Shown here one piece after another: positions 17,401 through 26,533 of a stretch of 64,000 bases of DNA. The stretch spans positions 2,604,001 to 2,668,000 of the forward strand of contig NZ_LT629758.1 in the NCBI RefSeq assembly GCF_900104725.1, written 5' to 3'. The translations under genes and the position numbers were made by a program. The notes beneath the pieces are model-generated. The model searched no databases and had not been told where the DNA came from. It saw only the letters and a program-made list of their open reading frames with translations. Numbering within the stretch: the first letter of the stretch is position 1; the number at the start of each line of letters is the position of its first letter. The stretch comes from Actinoplanes derwentensis (lineage in GTDB: Bacteria > Actinomycetota > Actinomycetes > Mycobacteriales > Micromonosporaceae).

Positions 17401-19557
17401 GTGGAGCACCCCTTACCAGTAAAGATCCCCCGAATGTTCACCGTGCTCGTGACGGTTAGTCTCATGCTGGTCGCCGGGGTCGTTACGGCGGCTCCGGTCC
17501 GGGCGGTCGACTCGAACCTCATCGTGAACGGCGGATTCGAGGACGGCCTGGCCGGCTGGTTCCCCAACGACACGACCGGCAGCGCCACCCTGTCGTCCAC
17601 GACCGATGCTTACTCCGGCTCGAGCGCCATGCTGGTCACGGGCCGGCCGAAAACCGGATCCGGCCCGATGCAGGACCTCACCGGCACGGTGCAGCCCGGC
17701 AAGATCTACACGGTCACGGCACGGGTGAAGTACGAGAACCCGAGCAGTCCAGCGACCAAGCAGTTCGTCCTCACCATGCACTACGGTGGCTCGACGTTCG
17801 CCCGTCTAGGCGCCGGGACGGTGACGCGTGGACAGTGGGGGCTCATCCGCGGCACGTTCGTGATTCCCGCGTCGCAGGACGTCACGACCGCCAGGATTTT
17901 CGTCGAAACGCCCTGGGTGGCAACCCCGTCGACCGATCCGGACACGCATCTGATGGACTTCAAAGTCGACGACGTGGCCCTCGAGGAGTACACGACGTCG
18001 AGAACCATCGAGGTGCTCGGCAAGATCCCGGGCGAGGGCAACCCCCTCATCTCGCACAAATTCGGCGCGGACGCCTACGCCTTCGTCCACGGCGACCGGG
18101 TGTATCTGTACATGACCAACGACACGCAGATCTACTATCCCGGACCGGACGGGATCTCCCCGGCCAACAACTACAGCGGGATCAGGACGATCACGGTCAT
18201 CTCCTCGAACGACCTGGTCAACTGGGTCGATCACGGGGAGATCGCGGTCGCCGGCCCGGACGGGATCGAGCGCTACGCGGGCGAGTCGTGGGCGCCCGCG
18301 GTCACGAGCAAGGTCATCGACGGCAAGGAGCGGTTCTTCCTCTACTTCGCGAACAACGGCGGATCCACCGGCGTCCTGGTCGGCGACTCGCCGCTCGGTC
18401 CGTGGCACGATGAGCGCGGCAGCCTGCTCATCACGAACGCGACGCCAGGAGCCTCGAACGGCCGGAACTGGCTCTTCGACCCGGCTGTTTTGATCGATGA
18501 CGACGGCAAGGGCTACCTCTACTTCGGCGGTGGCGGGGACGACCGCTCAGGCAGCTATGAGAACACGAACCACCCGAAGTCCACGCGGGTCATCAAGCTC
18601 GGCGACGACATGGTCAGCACGGTCGGCTCGGCGGAGGTCATCGATGCACCGCTCGTTTTCGAGGCGAGCCACATGTTCAAACGCCAGGGCAAGTATTACT
18701 ACTCGTACTCGTCGAACTTCGGGTTCTCCGGCCCGGTGGACCCGAACGGTCCGCCGACCGGCGCCATCGCATACCTCATGGCTGATGACCCGATGGGTCC
18801 CTGGACACCCGAGACCTACGCGGGCGTGATCTTCCGCAACCCGGGCACCTACTTCGGAGCCGGCGGCAACAATCACCAGTCGGTGTTCGAATTCAAGGGC
18901 CAGTACTACTTCACCTATCACGCCCAGACGCTCAACCAGCGCGTCACCGGCGGCACCACCCAGGGCTTCCGCAGCCCGCACATCGCCAAGCTGGCGTTCA
19001 ACGAGGACGGGACGATCCAGGAGGTGATCGGCACCTACGACGGCGTCGACCGGGTTCGCACACTCGACCCGTACCGTCCGATCGAGGCCGAGACGATCGC
19101 GTGGCAACAGGGCATCGCGACGAAGAAGATCGACGAGCCCTCACCCGGGTTCGGCCCGCAAGCACCGAACCTGGCCGTGAGTGACATCGACAACGGCGAC
19201 TGGACGGCGCTCGCGTCGGTCGACTTCCGACGGGACGGCGCCGCCAGGCTCACCGCCACCGTGCTCCCGCTGACGCCCGGTGGAAAGATCCAGGTTCGCC
19301 TCGACGAGCGCACCGCCCCCGTGATCGCGACCATCCCCGTCGACGCACCACCGGGCACATGGACGAGGCTGACAGCACGCCTCCACGGCGTCACCGGCGT
19401 CCACGATGTTTACTTCACCTACACCGGGCCCGATGACGCGGATCTCTTCGAAATCGACTCCTGGTCATTCCGATCGTCGAAATCAAAGTGCCGGCCAGAA
19501 CTACCGCGCGGGTCCGCGGCCTCGTCGGCGAGCGTGCGCCACTGTGCGGGCGTGTGA
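17401..19557 (+). CDS. secreted multidomain GH43 glycosidase (CBM4/9-like, GH43, CBM6-like)
   Basis: A 718-residue exported arabinofuranosidase/xylosidase-type protein. The signal peptide covers residues 1-36 (MFTVLVTVSLMLVAGVV to VRA). Residues 40-195 form a carbohydrate-binding beta-sandwich beginning NLIVNGGFEDGLAGW. The GH43 propeller spans about 205-560 with its three acids in FGADAYAFVHGD, LFDPAVLIDDDG and VFEASHMFKRQGKYYYSYS. A C-terminal CBM6-like domain begins YRPIEAETIAWQQG. The final 22 residues after DSWSFRSS look unrelated to the family and may arise from loss of the original stop. GTG 17401 follows AAGGAGAG about ten bases upstream; ATG 17434 is an alternative. Confidence 0.9.
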   Translation: MEHPLPVKIPRMFTVLVTVSLMLVAGVVTAAPVRAVDSNLIVNGGFEDGLAGWFPNDTTGSATLSSTTDAYSGSSAMLVTGRPKTGSGPMQDLTGTVQPGKIYTVTARVKYENPSSPATKQFVLTMHYGGSTFARLGAGTVTRGQWGLIRGTFVIPASQDVTTARIFVETPWVATPSTDPDTHLMDFKVDDVALEEYTTSRTIEVLGKIPGEGNPLISHKFGADAYAFVHGDRVYLYMTNDTQIYYPGPDGISPANNYSGIRTITVISSNDLVNWVDHGEIAVAGPDGIERYAGESWAPAVTSKVIDGKERFFLYFANNGGSTGVLVGDSPLGPWHDERGSLLITNATPGASNGRNWLFDPAVLIDDDGKGYLYFGGGGDDRSGSYENTNHPKSTRVIKLGDDMVSTVGSAEVIDAPLVFEASHMFKRQGKYYYSYSSNFGFSGPVDPNGPPTGAIAYLMADDPMGPWTPETYAGVIFRNPGTYFGAGGNNHQSVFEFKGQYYFTYHAQTLNQRVTGGTTQGFRSPHIAKLAFNEDGTIQEVIGTYDGVDRVRTLDPYRPIEAETIAWQQGIATKKIDEPSPGFGPQAPNLAVSDIDNGDWTALASVDFRRDGAARLTATVLPLTPGGKIQVRLDERTAPVIATIPVDAPPGTWTRLTARLHGVTGVHDVYFTYTGPDDADLFEIDSWSFRSSKSKCRPELPRGSAASSASVRHCAGV

Positions 19558-19650
19558 CGACCACAACGCCCTGATGAACATGGCTCAGCAGACCCTGCAC
19601 GGCGGGCGGTTCCTCTCGAACGTGGTGCTGGCAGGGAGCGTTCACCGGTC

Positions 19651-19709
19651 GTGAGCCACCCGGACGGTCCGGAGTTCGCGCCAGCTCCGTGACCGTCCGG
19701 GTGATTCAC
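19651..19709. terminator. long, strong stem-loop after GH43
   Basis: CACCCGGACGGTC-CGGAG (19657-19674) pairs with CTCCG-T-GACCGTCCGGGTG (19685-19703) with one bulged base and a ten-base loop. GTGA/TCAC extends the stem past a two-base internal loop. It lies 94 bp after the GH43 stop and is the probable end of the GH62-GH30-GH43 transcription unit. Confidence 0.7.
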
Positions 19710-19964
19710 GACAGCGCGAAGGTGACGAGCGGCCTCGACTCGTAATCGGGGCGTAACCGAAGGCCAGCCCGTCGCCCCGGTTCCTCGCCACCCTGCTCGG
19801 CTGTTGCCTTGATCACGTCTCGCCACGGCGGTAGCCGAGTGGGTATGGTCGCATTCGCCCTGACATGATCACCAACCGTTCGCATCCATCCCCCATTGGA
19901 CCTACCCCCGGTCCGAACCAAAGCTCAACCGACTACGCAGCAGCCCAGGCCCGAAAGGCAAGTC
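19710..19964. other. intergenic region before the third GH30 gene
   Basis: About 255 bp with no supported gene. A weak AAAGG ribosome-binding site lies before the GH30 ATG at 19965. A minus-strand frame ending RPLVTFALS at 19706 was considered but has no recognisable family. Confidence 0.35.
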
Positions 19965-21524
19965 ATGACAACGTCCGCACGCCCCCCAGGACACCGTCGA
20001 CCGGCACGACGGCGCACCGCGATCGCCGCGGCCGCCATCACCGGATTGCTCACCGCCGGCTCGGGCATCGCCTACACCCAGATCACCGACACGACCAGCA
20101 CGGCCACCGTCTCCACCCAGCCCCCCGGCTCCACCCAGTTCCCCGGCACCGCCACCGCTTCAGGAAGACCCGCCACCTCCATCAGTTGCACAGCGGCGTC
20201 AACCGCGAGCACCGCTCCGAACGACAGCAACAGGACTGCCCAACCGCAGAGCGCCCCCTGCACCAGCGGCAGCGCGGCCACCAAGACGACCGCGCCCGCC
20301 GCCGCGGCGGACATCACGGTCAACACCGCCACCAAGTTCCAGACGATCGACGGCTTCGGCTCCGCCGTCTCCATCTGGGGCAGCGCCTGGTCGACGGCCG
20401 AGACACAGACGCTGATCGGCACGGGCGCCAGCCAACTCGGCTTGTCCATCGTGCGGACCGGCATCTCGCCGATCTCCAGCGAATGGGTAAAACAAGTCAA
20501 GGCCCTCAAAGCCGCCAAGGCATCGGGATCGAACGTGAAGATCCTCGCAACGCCGTGGACCGCTCCGGCCGCGTGGAAGACCAACAACAGCCAGATCAAC
20601 GGCGGCAAACTGAAGACCGACTACTACGACGACTACGCCAACCACCTCAACAAATACGTCACATACATGAAGAGCCAGGGCGTGACCATCGACGTCGTCT
20701 CCATTCAGAACGAGCCGGACTATCACCCCGACTACGACTCGATGGAGTGGACCGGCACTGAACTGCGGAACTTCGTCCGCGACCACGGGGCGAAGATCAA
20801 GAACACCAAGCTGATGGCCGCTGAGAGCACGGGCATGGAATACGATCTCACCGACCCGATCCTCAGCAACGCGACCGCCCGCGACAACACCAGCTACATC
20901 GGCGGGCACCTGTACGGCACCGAGGACTCCGGCCGGCTCAAGGCCTACTCGCTGGCCGACCGGTACAACAAGCCGGTGTGGATGACCGAGTGGAACTACC
21001 ACAAAGCCGCCGGCGACACCTCCACCACCTGGGGAGATCCCAGCAACCAGGCTGTCTGGGACGAAACCCTGGACGAGGTCATGCGCACCGTGCACAGATC
21101 GATGGAATCGAACTGGAGCGCCTACATCTGGTGGTACGGCAAGCGCTACTACTCGTTCATCGGCGACGGCAGCGCCGGCACCACCACCGGGGCGCCACTC
21201 AAACGCGGCTACGCGTTTTCGCAGTACGCGAAGTATGTACGCCCCGGCGACCAGCGCGTCGCCCTGACCAAGAGTTCCCAGGCCTCTCGCCTGGAAGTGA
21301 CCGCATACCAGGGCGGCGGAAAGATCAAGCTGGTGATCCTGAACCGATCGACCCGTGCGGTCGACAACGTCGTCATTCAGGCGCCGAAGACCGTCACCAA
21401 GGCGAAGAACTACGTCACCTCGAAGTCTGCCAACGCGTCCAGCCAGGCGACTAGCGTCAACGGCGAACAGGTGACCGTCAGCATTCCCGCCCGGAGCATC
21501 TCCACGGTCGTTCTCACCCAGTAA
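19965..21524 (+). CDS. secreted GH30 xylanase-like enzyme with Ser/Thr-rich N-terminal linker
   Basis: A 519-residue protein. Basic residues followed by AIAAAAITGLLTAGSGIAY form an export signal or membrane anchor. Residues 40-112 are a Ser/Thr/Pro/Ala-rich low-complexity linker, and the GH30 domain runs from about 115 to the end. Motifs: FQTIDGFGSAVSIWGSAWS, acid/base Glu250 in SIQNEPDY, YIGGHLYG, nucleophile Glu342 in WMTEWNYH and AFSQYAKYVRPGDQRV. These patterns, especially GGHLYG, recall the GH30 glucuronoxylanase subfamily, which cuts xylan next to glucuronosyl side chains and fits the GH67 enzyme here. Subfamily assignment is inference. Confidence 0.91.
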   Translation: MTTSARPPGHRRPARRRTAIAAAAITGLLTAGSGIAYTQITDTTSTATVSTQPPGSTQFPGTATASGRPATSISCTAASTASTAPNDSNRTAQPQSAPCTSGSAATKTTAPAAAADITVNTATKFQTIDGFGSAVSIWGSAWSTAETQTLIGTGASQLGLSIVRTGISPISSEWVKQVKALKAAKASGSNVKILATPWTAPAAWKTNNSQINGGKLKTDYYDDYANHLNKYVTYMKSQGVTIDVVSIQNEPDYHPDYDSMEWTGTELRNFVRDHGAKIKNTKLMAAESTGMEYDLTDPILSNATARDNTSYIGGHLYGTEDSGRLKAYSLADRYNKPVWMTEWNYHKAAGDTSTTWGDPSNQAVWDETLDEVMRTVHRSMESNWSAYIWWYGKRYYSFIGDGSAGTTTGAPLKRGYAFSQYAKYVRPGDQRVALTKSSQASRLEVTAYQGGGKIKLVILNRSTRAVDNVVIQAPKTVTKAKNYVTSKSANASSQATSVNGEQVTVSIPARSISTVVLTQ

Positions 21525-21569
21525 CAGATTGCGAGATCCGTTCGAAGATTGACCGGGTCTCGCAATCTG
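21525..21569. terminator. bidirectional terminator hairpin
   Basis: CAGATTGCGAGA (21525-21536) and TCTCGCAATCTG (21558-21569) are a perfect 12-bp inverted repeat around a 21-base loop. It starts immediately after the GH30 stop and faces the convergent uxuB gene. Confidence 0.75.
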
Positions 21570-21602
21570 CTCGGCGCGCCGATCACGACCTCCCGGGTCG
21601 GC

Positions 21603-22730
21603 TCACAGGGCTCCGAAAACGGCGGCGACCAGCTCCTCGTCAGCGGCGAGCCGCTCGTCAAGCGAACGCAACACTACGGGCACCGCTCCGGTCGGTGCTG
21701 CGGTGTCACGCACCGGGACCGACTCGCCGCGCAGGTGCCGGGTCCACGCCGCGAGCAGTTCCACCGCCGGGCGGGGCAGGCGGCCCTCGGCACGGGCCCG
21801 TAACAGCGCCGGGACGATCCGGACCGGGATCTTCACGCTGCCGTCGGCGGCGATCTGCGCGAGGCGGTGCTCGATGCGCGCGTTGCTCCACCGTTCGAGC
21901 AGGCTGGTCCGGTAGACGCCGGCCTCCGGCAGCCGGGCGTCGGCCTCGTCCCACCATTGCTCGAGCAGTCCCCGGCAGTACGGGTCGGCGACGGCGGACG
22001 CGACGGTGATGTGCCCGCGCAGGCTGCCGACGTAGGCGAGCAGCGTGTGCCCGCCGTTGAGCAGCCACAGTTTGCGCTGTTCATAGGGGGCCACGTCGTC
22101 GACGAACCGGGCGCCGGCCTCCTCCCAGGCGGGCCGCCCGGCCGGGAAGTCGCCGGCGAGAACCCATTCGGTGAACGGTTCGGTGACCACCGCCGTGCCG
22201 TCGGCCGGTGTCGAGGCCGGGGTGATCCGGTCGACGACGGTGTCCACGAACGACACGTTCGCGGCGATCCACTCGCGCAGCGCCGGATCCGCCTCTTGCG
22301 TGATCAGGCGGGCGAGGACCGTACCGTTGCCGGGAAGGTTGTCGCAGCTGATCAGCGTGACCGGGCCGCCGTTCGTGTCGCGCCGGGCGGTGAGCCCGGC
22401 AGCCAGCCGGCGTGGCAGCGGTCCGGGGCGATAGGCCGCCTCGGTGACGGTCAGGGTGACCACGGCCAGGTCCGGGGCCGCCCATTCGCGCAGCCAGGCC
22501 GCGTCGTCGGCGCCCGGATAGGCGGCGGCCAGGGTCAGTTCCTGATCGGTGTCGTGTGACGGTCCGCGGGTGATCAGGGTGTAGCGGCAGCCTTGTGCGT
22601 TGAGCGCGTCCGCGACGGCGGGCGAGCGGCCGGTGAACGCGGCGATGTCCCAGCCGCCCGCTGCCGCGGTGTACCAGGCCTGATGGGCACGGAAGAAGTT
22701 GCCGAGCCCGAGGTGCAGCATCCGGCTCAT
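21603..22730 (-). CDS. uxuB: fructuronate reductase / mannonate oxidoreductase (mannitol dehydrogenase family)
   Basis: A 375-residue NAD(P)-dependent polyol dehydrogenase that should reduce D-fructuronate to D-mannonate. The N-terminal Rossmann half begins MLHLGLGNFFRAHQAWYT and contains SCDNLPGNG. The catalytic half has VDRITPAST, the EPFTEWVLAGDFP motif and KLWLLNGGHTLLAYVG, where Lys, Asn and His form the family active site. ATG 22730 overlaps the uxaC stop by four bases; the longer frame to 22988 is inside uxaC and rejected. The family also includes tagaturonate reductase and mannitol dehydrogenases; coupling to uxaC favours fructuronate. It is somewhat shorter than E. coli UxuB (about 480 residues), as in many actinobacterial forms. 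Confidence 0.85.
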   Translation of the reverse strand: MSRMLHLGLGNFFRAHQAWYTAAAGGWDIAAFTGRSPAVADALNAQGCRYTLITRGPSHDTDQELTLAAAYPGADDAAWLREWAAPDLAVVTLTVTEAAYRPGPLPRRLAAGLTARRDTNGGPVTLISCDNLPGNGTVLARLITQEADPALREWIAANVSFVDTVVDRITPASTPADGTAVVTEPFTEWVLAGDFPAGRPAWEEAGARFVDDVAPYEQRKLWLLNGGHTLLAYVGSLRGHITVASAVADPYCRGLLEQWWDEADARLPEAGVYRTSLLERWSNARIEHRLAQIAADGSVKIPVRIVPALLRARAEGRLPRPAVELLAAWTRHLRGESVPVRDTAAPTGAVPVVLRSLDERLAADEELVAAVFGAL

Positions 22731-24130
22731 AGCTTGAAGACCTTCCGCGGCTGGGCGCTGACCAGCGATGTCAGCGTGTCGAGAGCTTCGTCCTCGTCGA
22801 GGCGGTGTGCGACGACGAGTTCGGCGAGGTGACCGGCGTCGAGGCGACGGGCCATGTCGTGCCGCGCCGGGATGGACAGGAACGCCCGGGTGTCGTCGAT
22901 GAAACCGGAGAGCCGGCTGAACCCGGCAATCTCGGTGACCGAGCGCTGGAACGCGCGGATCTCCGACGGGTTGTCGAGGAACCACCACGGCACGCCCGCG
23001 TAGACCGACGGGTAGAAGCTGGCGAGGGGTGCGATCTCGCGGCTGTAGACGGTCGGGTCGGTGGTGAACAGCACTAGGTGGAAGCCGGGGTGGGTGCCGA
23101 AGCGGGTCAGCAGTGGCCGCAGCGCGCGGGTGAACTCCACCTGGGTCGGGATGTCGTGGCCGGTGTCCGGACCGAACCGGTCGAAGGTGGGCGGGTGGTG
23201 GTTGCGGGCGATCGCCGGGTGCAGGGTCATCACCAAGCCGTCCTCGCAGGACATCCGCGCCATCTCGAGGATCATGTGCCGGCGGAAGGCGGTGGCCTCC
23301 GCTTTGAGGACTTCCCCGCTGAGGGCTCGCGCGTAGATCCGGGCCGCCTCGGCGAGCGGCAGCGGCTCGGCTGCGGCATCGGCGTGGCTGTGATCGGTGG
23401 AGACCGCGCCGTGGGCGATGAAGTGCCGCCGCCGGTTCTCCAGCGCGGCGAGGAATCCGTGGTACTGGCCGATGTCGGTGTCGGCAACGGCGCCGAGTCG
23501 TTTGACCGTGTCGGCCCAGCCCGGCGCGGCGGTTTCGAGGTAGCGATCCGGGCGGAAGGTGGGGACGATCCGAGCGCGCAGACCGGCTTCGGCGAGGGCG
23601 GCGTGTGCGGTGAGGTCGTCGGCGGGGTCGTCGGTGGTGGCGAGGAACTCGATGCCGAACCGGTCGAGCATCGCGCGCGGACGGTGGCTGTCCTGGGCGA
23701 GCCGGGTGGCGATCCGGTCGTACAGATCGTCGGCGTTGCCGGTGCCGGGCCGGTCGCTGATGCCGAAGACGTCACTCAGCGCCGTCTCGAGCCAATACCG
23801 GACGGGGGTTCCGCGGAACAGATCCCAGCGGCCGCAGAGCAGCCGCCACACCTGACGGGCGTGGGCTTGCGGCAGCGGTCCCGCTCCGATGCCGAGATCA
23901 TTCAGGGGTACGCCTCCGGCGTGCAGCAGCCGCGTGACGTAATGGTCGGGCTGGACGAACAACGAAACCGGATCGGTGAACGGGGCGTCGTCGAGCAGCA
24001 GCCGCGGATCGACGTGCCCATGCGGTGAGATGATCGGCAGGTCCCGTACCGCGTGGTGGAGTCTGCGGGCGACCGCACGGGTGCCCGGGTCCGCCGGCAG
24101 AAGCCGGTCCGGATGCGAAGTCAGCGACAT
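22727..24130 (-). CDS. uxaC: glucuronate isomerase
   Basis: A 467-residue metal-dependent isomerase of the amidohydrolase-like superfamily converting D-glucuronate to D-fructuronate (and galacturonate to tagaturonate). Diagnostic segments are LPIISPHGHVDPRLLLDD, YHGFLAALENRRRHFIAHGAVSTDHSH, EMARMSCEDGLVMTLHPA and GVPWWFLDNPSEIRAF. Start 24130 is the methionine before SLTSHPDRLLPADPG and leaves the operator at 24163-24178 upstream. It is the first gene of a two-gene operon with uxuB and is transcribed divergently from larA. Its substrate would come from the GH67 alpha-glucuronidase. Confidence 0.95.
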   Translation of the reverse strand: MSLTSHPDRLLPADPGTRAVARRLHHAVRDLPIISPHGHVDPRLLLDDAPFTDPVSLFVQPDHYVTRLLHAGGVPLNDLGIGAGPLPQAHARQVWRLLCGRWDLFRGTPVRYWLETALSDVFGISDRPGTGNADDLYDRIATRLAQDSHRPRAMLDRFGIEFLATTDDPADDLTAHAALAEAGLRARIVPTFRPDRYLETAAPGWADTVKRLGAVADTDIGQYHGFLAALENRRRHFIAHGAVSTDHSHADAAAEPLPLAEAARIYARALSGEVLKAEATAFRRHMILEMARMSCEDGLVMTLHPAIARNHHPPTFDRFGPDTGHDIPTQVEFTRALRPLLTRFGTHPGFHLVLFTTDPTVYSREIAPLASFYPSVYAGVPWWFLDNPSEIRAFQRSVTEIAGFSRLSGFIDDTRAFLSIPARHDMARRLDAGHLAELVVAHRLDEDEALDTLTSLVSAQPRKVFKL

Positions 24131-24162
24131 GCAACCGAAGGCTGAGGGCGACCTGCACACGG

Positions 24163-24178
24163 TGGCAAGCGGTTGCCA
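24163..24178. promoter_or_regulatory. LacI-type operator between uxaC and larA
   Basis: TGGCAAGCGGTTGCCA, a 16-bp near-perfect palindrome with the central CG usual for LacI-family operators. The same sequence in opposite orientation lies at 26489-26504 in the lacI/larE divergent region. Its place, 33 bp from the uxaC start and 54 bp from the larA start, allows one repressor to control both directions. Confidence 0.82.
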
Positions 24179-24231
24179 GCTGTTGCCCGCTGCCCTTGCC
24201 GTAAGCCGGGCGATCAGCGCAAGGTGCGACG

Positions 24232-25449
24232 ATGACAAGCGTTATCGGTGGACCTCAGCAGACCTTGCACGACGAGCAGGTGCGCGCCTTCGTCGTCGCA
24301 CAGCTGGCCGGGGCCGACCTCGACGGCCGCAGCGTGTGCGTGATCGTGCCGGACGCGACCCGCAGCTGCCCGTTGCCGATGCTGATGGGCGCCCTGCACG
24401 AGGTGTTGCACGGCCGGGCCGCCGCGGTCACCGTCCTGATCGCGCTCGGCACCCACGCCCCGATGACCGACGAGCAGCTGCTGGCGCATCTCGGTGGCTC
24501 CTACCCGGGCTTTACGGTCCGTAACCATGAGTGGTGGGAGCCGTCCGAGCTGGTATCAGTCGGGGTGATCCCGGCGGCTCGGGTCGCCGAGCTCTCCGAC
24601 GCGCGGATGGCGCAGGACGTCGACGTGGTGGTCAACCGGGCCGTCGCCGAGCACGACGTGTGCCTGGTGATCGGGCCGGTGTTCCCGCACGAGGTGGTCG
24701 GTTTCTCCGGCGGCAACAAGTACTTCGTCCCCGGCGTCGCCGGGCAGCAGATCATCGACTTCTCGCACTGGCTGGGTGCACTGATCACCAGCGCGGAGAT
24801 CATCGGTACGCGCGGGATCACCCCCGTGCGGGCGCTCATCGACCAGGCCGCCGCGCTGATACCGAGCCGCAGGCTGGCGCTGTGCCTGGTGGTGCAGTCC
24901 GGCACCGGCGCGCTGCACGCCGCCGCGTTCGGGCCGCCCGAGCAGGCCTGGTCGGCATGCGCCGATGTCTCTGCGGAAACCCACGTGCGGTATCTGGATG
25001 CGCCTGTCGACCGGGTTCTGTCGATCATTCCGGAGAAGTACGACGACATGTGGACCGGCGCGAAGGGCTTCTACAAGGTGGAGCCGGTCGTCGCCGACGG
25101 CGGCCAAGTGATCATCTACGCCCCGCACATCACCCGCATCTCGGAGATGCACCCGGAGATCGAACAGATCGGCTACCACTGCCGGGACTACTTCCTCAAG
25201 CAGTGGGACCGGTTCTCCGATCAGCACTGGGGGGTGCTCGCACACTCCACGCATCTGCGCGGCGCCGGAACCTACGACCCGGTGCACGGCGAGCGGCTGC
25301 GCGTGACGGTCACCCTCGCGACCGGCATCCCGGAGTACGTGGTCCGGGCGGCGAACCTCGACTACCTGGATCCGGCAGCCGTCGACACCTCCGCACCCGG
25401 CGCCTTCGTGGTGCCCCACGCCGGCGAGGTCCTGTTCCGTCTGCGGTGA
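24232..25449 (+). CDS. LarA-family nickel-pincer-dependent 2-hydroxyacid racemase/epimerase
   Basis: A 405-residue member of the lactate racemase (DUF2088) superfamily, which racemises or epimerises alpha-hydroxy acids by hydride transfer to a nickel-pincer nucleotide. Recognisable residues: DATRSCP (43-47 region), catalytic His75 in LGTHAP, catalytic His153 in FPHEVVGFSGGNKYF, Lys163 that would carry the cofactor, and His179 in DFSHW as nickel ligand. The GGNKYFVPG-FSHWLGAL pattern differs from lactate racemase itself, so lactate is unlikely. AAGGTG precedes ATG 24232. It shares one operator with uxaC-uxuB and is followed by larEBC, pointing to an aldonate such as D-mannonate/D-gluconate. 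Substrate is inference. Its 3' end overlaps the convergent lacI by 88 bp. Confidence 0.86.
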   Translation: MTSVIGGPQQTLHDEQVRAFVVAQLAGADLDGRSVCVIVPDATRSCPLPMLMGALHEVLHGRAAAVTVLIALGTHAPMTDEQLLAHLGGSYPGFTVRNHEWWEPSELVSVGVIPAARVAELSDARMAQDVDVVVNRAVAEHDVCLVIGPVFPHEVVGFSGGNKYFVPGVAGQQIIDFSHWLGALITSAEIIGTRGITPVRALIDQAAALIPSRRLALCLVVQSGTGALHAAAFGPPEQAWSACADVSAETHVRYLDAPVDRVLSIIPEKYDDMWTGAKGFYKVEPVVADGGQVIIYAPHITRISEMHPEIEQIGYHCRDYFLKQWDRFSDQHWGVLAHSTHLRGAGTYDPVHGERLRVTVTLATGIPEYVVRAANLDYLDPAAVDTSAPGAFVVPHAGEVLFRLR

Positions 25450-26441
25450 GCGGTCGACGCCCGCACCACCAGCCGCGACGGCAGGCTGACCGGTTCGGCG
25501 GTCTGCAGTCTCGCGCCCCGGATCATCGCGAGCAGGTTGCGGACCGCGGTGGTGCCCATCGCGGCCAGCGGCGCGGCGACCGTCGTCAGCGCCGGGGTGA
25601 CCAGGTCGGCGGCGAAGATGTTGTCGAAGCCGATCACGCTGACGTCCTGCGGGATCCGCACCCCATCGGTGGTCAGGGCCCGGATCAGCCCGATCGCCAT
25701 CATGTCGTTGTAGGCGATCACCGCCGAGGTGGGGTGTTTCAGCAGCTCGGCGGCCGCCCGGGCGCCACCGGCGACGGTCGGCTCGTAGGGACCGATCCGG
25801 CGTACCTGCAGCTCCAGTGCGAGGCCTGCCTCGCGCAGTGCCCGCCAGCGGGTGCCGTCGGCCCATGACGCCTCCGGGCCGGCGACGTAGGTGATGCGCT
25901 CGTGGCCGAGCTCGCCCAGGTGCTCGGCGGCCCGGCGCATGCCACGTGGGTTGTCGGTGACCACGCTCGGCACGTCGGCCAGGGTGCGGTTGAGCACGAC
26001 GGTCGGCCGCTGCTTGGCGATCATCCGGATCGCCGAGTCGGGCATCCGCGAGGTGGCCAGCACGATGCCCTCGACGGTCGACATCGTGCGCTCCAGCACT
26101 TCGCGTTCGCGTGACCCGGACTCCTGGGCGTCGGCGAGCAGCATCGTGTAGCCGGCCTCGGCCACGGCGGACTGCGCGCCCCGCAGGATCTCGTTGTGGA
26201 ACGGGTTGGCCAGATCCGAGACCACCACGGCGATCATCGAGGTGCGGCCGGTCGGCAGTGCCTGGGCGATCGGGTTCACCCGGTACCCCAGCTCGGCAGC
26301 GGTCTGCCGGATCCGCTCGGCGGTTGCCGCGTTGACCCGGCCCGGCCGGGCGAACGTGCGAGAAACCGTCGAGGCGGCCACCCCCGCCGCCTTCGCGACG
26401 TCGTAGATGGTGGGCGCCCGGTGTGGAGCTTCGTCCGACAT
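25362..26441 (-). CDS. LacI-family repressor of the uronate/Lar regulon
   Basis: A 359-residue LacI/GalR regulator. The helix-turn-helix is at residues 10-30 (TIYDVAKAAGVAASTVSRTFARPGRV), followed by the hinge AELGYRVNPIAQALPTGRT and a sugar-binding core with DVSVIGFDNIFAADLVTPALTTVAAP and RLVVRAST. About 33 extra, poorly structured residues at the C-terminus run antisense into larA. ATG 26441 is 48 bp from the palindrome at 26489-26504, and the same palindrome lies between uxaC and larA, so self-repression plus control of both uronate and Lar genes is likely. The inducer may be glucuronate, fructuronate or mannonate. Confidence 0.92.
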   Translation of the reverse strand: MSDEAPHRAPTIYDVAKAAGVAASTVSRTFARPGRVNAATAERIRQTAAELGYRVNPIAQALPTGRTSMIAVVVSDLANPFHNEILRGAQSAVAEAGYTMLLADAQESGSREREVLERTMSTVEGIVLATSRMPDSAIRMIAKQRPTVVLNRTLADVPSVVTDNPRGMRRAAEHLGELGHERITYVAGPEASWADGTRWRALREAGLALELQVRRIGPYEPTVAGGARAAAELLKHPTSAVIAYNDMMAIGLIRALTTDGVRIPQDVSVIGFDNIFAADLVTPALTTVAAPLAAMGTTAVRNLLAMIRGARLQTAEPVSLPSRLVVRASTAHRRRNRTSPAWGTTKAPGAEVSTAAGSR

Positions 26442-26488
26442 GTGACCTCCCCGGATGTGGCGGCCACGCTAATGCCGCCCGCAACATC

Positions 26489-26504
26489 TGGCAACCGCTT
26501 GCCA
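26489..26504. promoter_or_regulatory. LacI-type operator between lacI and larE
   Basis: TGGCAACCGCTTGCCA, exactly the reverse complement of the site at 24163-24178. It is centred between the divergent lacI (start 26441) and larE (start 26534), so it can autoregulate the repressor and control the cofactor operon. Confidence 0.82.
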
Positions 26505-26533
26505 CCGAGTTGTCCGCCGCCTGGAATGAGGTG

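Noticed and set aside
19706..19921. Minus-strand 71-codon frame between GH43 and GH30
   Set aside because: No ribosome-binding site, no recognisable family, and its 3' end falls in the GH43 terminator stem.
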